From positions 1 to 44,222 of the forward strand of contig JAGWYO010000011.1 in assembly GCA_018969355.1 (NCBI GenBank): DNA of 44,222 nucleotides. The letters run 5' to 3'. The notes under the pieces are model-generated. The model made no database searches, was not told the DNA's origin, and saw only the letters and a list, made by a program, of their open reading frames with translations. This DNA is from Actinomycetales bacterium. GTDB lineage: Bacteria > Actinomycetota > Actinomycetes > Nanopelagicales > Nanopelagicaceae. The translations under genes and the position numbers were made by a program. This document shows positions 43,073 to 44,222 of the stretch, one piece after another; positions within the stretch are counted from its first letter, which is position 1, and every line of letters starts with the position of its first letter.

Positions 43073-44222
43073 ATGTTTGAGTCACTGACCTCCAGATTTA
43101 GTAGCGCCTTTTCATCGCTGCGCTCTCGCGGCAAGATAAGCAATGCTGATATCGATGCTACATGCGCAGAGATTCGCCAAGCCTTACTTGAATCCGATGT
43201 TGCCCTGTCTGTCGTGGAAAACTTTGTTGAGCAGATACGCGAGAAATCTGTAGCTGCACTTCTAACATTGCAATCTGGAGTTAATCAGGGCCAAGCAATT
43301 TTTGAAATCGTTAACGCTGCTCTTATTGAAATTCTTGGGGGAAAAGCGCGCCGAGTTCGTTTTGCAAAGAATCCGCCAACAGTGATTATGTTGGCAGGTT
43401 TGCAAGGTGCCGGTAAAACTACTTTGGCCGGAAAGCTTGCCAAGTTTTATGCCGATCAGGGAAATACACCGCTTTTAGTAGCCTCTGATTTACAACGCCC
43501 TAACGCTGTTACACAACTGCAAGTTGTGGGTGAAAGTATTGGTGTTCCTGTCTTTGCACCAGAGCCTGGCAATGGTGTTGGCGATCCAGTCAAAGTTGCA
43601 AAAAATGGTATCGAGTTTGCGAAATCAAAACTCTATAATATGGTCATTGTTGATACTGCAGGCCGTTTGGGTATTGATAAAGAGTTGATGAAACAAGCCT
43701 CAGATATTCGAGATGCTGTGAATCCAGATGAGATTCTCTTTGTTGTTGATGCCATGATTGGTCAAGACGCCGTTAAAACTTCACAAGCATTTTTAGATGG
43801 TGTTGGCTTTGATGGAGTTGTTTTAACTAAGCTCGACGGTGATGCACGTGGTGGTGCTGCCCTTTCTATAGCTTCGATCACTAAGCGTCCGATTATGTTT
43901 GTATCCACTGGCGAAAAGTTCAGTGATTTTGATATTTTCTATCCCGACCGAATGGCCTCTCGTATTCTTGGGATGGGCGATATTGCAACTCTTGCCGAGC
44001 AAGCTAAAAAAGCTTTCGATGGCGATACAACTGCAAAGCTTGAGGCAAAGTTTACAAGCGGTGAAGATTTCACATTAGAAGATTTTTTGGAGCAACTACA
44101 GGCCATGTCCAAGATGGGATCTATGTCTAAGTTATTGGGCATGTTGCCAGGGGCAGGAGCGATGAAAAAGCAGATTGAAAACTTTGATGAAGGTGAAATT
44201 GTTCGCATAAAATCAATTGTGC
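43073..44222 (+). CDS. ffh: Signal recognition particle protein Ffh, partial at window edge
   Basis: SRP54 GTPase binding signal peptides and 4.5S RNA. The N-terminal bundle begins MFESLTSRFSSAFSSLRSRG; the G domain has GLQGAGKTT at 109-117, then SDLQRPNAVTQLQ, DTAGRLGIDKE, TKLDGDARGGAAL. The M domain begins with MASRILGMGDIATLAEQA and includes SKLLGMLPG. About 383 codons are present with no stop; the methionine-rich C-terminus lies beyond the window. ATG 43073 has no ribosome site; TAGTCT ends 9 nt upstream. glnD-ffh order is conserved in actinobacteria. Confidence 0.97.
   Translation, partial: MFESLTSRFSSAFSSLRSRGKISNADIDATCAEIRQALLESDVALSVVENFVEQIREKSVAALLTLQSGVNQGQAIFEIVNAALIEILGGKARRVRFAKNPPTVIMLAGLQGAGKTTLAGKLAKFYADQGNTPLLVASDLQRPNAVTQLQVVGESIGVPVFAPEPGNGVGDPVKVAKNGIEFAKSKLYNMVIVDTAGRLGIDKELMKQASDIRDAVNPDEILFVVDAMIGQDAVKTSQAFLDGVGFDGVVLTKLDGDARGGAALSIASITKRPIMFVSTGEKFSDFDIFYPDRMASRILGMGDIATLAEQAKKAFDGDTTAKLEAKFTSGEDFTLEDFLEQLQAMSKMGSMSKLLGMLPGAGAMKKQIENFDEGEIVRIKSIV

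Overview
The window is a gene-dense stretch of core bacterial chromosome from an actinobacterium. The gene order matches the conserved actinobacterial blocks: thyX-dapA-rnj-ftsK-(RodZ-like)-rimO-pgsA-pncC-clgR-DUF3046-recA-recX; leuC-leuD-hup with a divergent IclR regulator; plsC-gpsA-ddl; thiL-rpmB; and recG-rsmD-coaD-sepIVA-DUF177-rpmF-rnc-smc-ftsY-amt-glnB-glnD-ffh. HU carries the lysine-rich tail typical of the phylum. Base composition looks moderate (not the high GC of Streptomyces), intergenic spaces are very short, and many genes overlap by 1-4 nt. Together this suggests a small streamlined freshwater actinobacterium of the acI/Nanopelagicales type (Planktophila/Nanopelagicus-like). That placement is inference; no rRNA is present to confirm it.

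Layout. 1-909: azlCD exporter on the minus strand (azlD runs off the left edge). 969-6647: thyX, dapA, rnj and ftsK. 6651-6722: an unexplained element closed by a 10-bp inverted repeat. 6778-11715: RodZ-like protein, rimO, pgsA, pncC, clgR, a TetR regulator, DUF3046 and an alpha/beta hydrolase. 11702-14753: yaaA (minus), the SOS-type recA-recX unit and an NdgR/LtbR-like IclR regulator (minus). 14812-17494: leuCD and hup. 17569-20389: plsC, gpsA, ddl. 20378-22189: YtcJ-like amidohydrolase and a stand-alone Lrp/AsnC ligand-binding protein (minus). 22265-23381: thiL and convergent rpmB. 23569-29260: cydABDC. 29298 to the end: recG through ffh (ffh runs off the right edge).

Functionally this is housekeeping: lysine, leucine, thymidylate, thiamine and CoA synthesis; phospholipid and peptidoglycan precursors; DNA repair and chromosome segregation (recA, recX, recG, smc, ftsK, HU); RNA processing (RNase J, RNase III); ribosomal proteins L28 and L32 and ribosome modification (rimO, rsmD); SRP targeting (ffh, ftsY); nitrogen sensing (amt-glnB-glnD); and cytochrome bd respiration with its assembly transporter.

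I saw no mobile element, phage, CRISPR array, toxin-antitoxin pair, tRNA or rRNA, and no convincing new multi-gene system. The most interesting signals are small: a recurrent TANNNT hexamer 6-7 nt before start codons with no Shine-Dalgarno site (leaderless transcription), a palindrome cluster in the hup leader, the 72-nt inverted-repeat element after ftsK, a recX frame that appears to start at a non-canonical codon, an rpmB terminator written inside the thiL coding end, and losses or replacements in otherwise conserved blocks (no mutM between rnc and smc; cydABDC between rpmB and recG).
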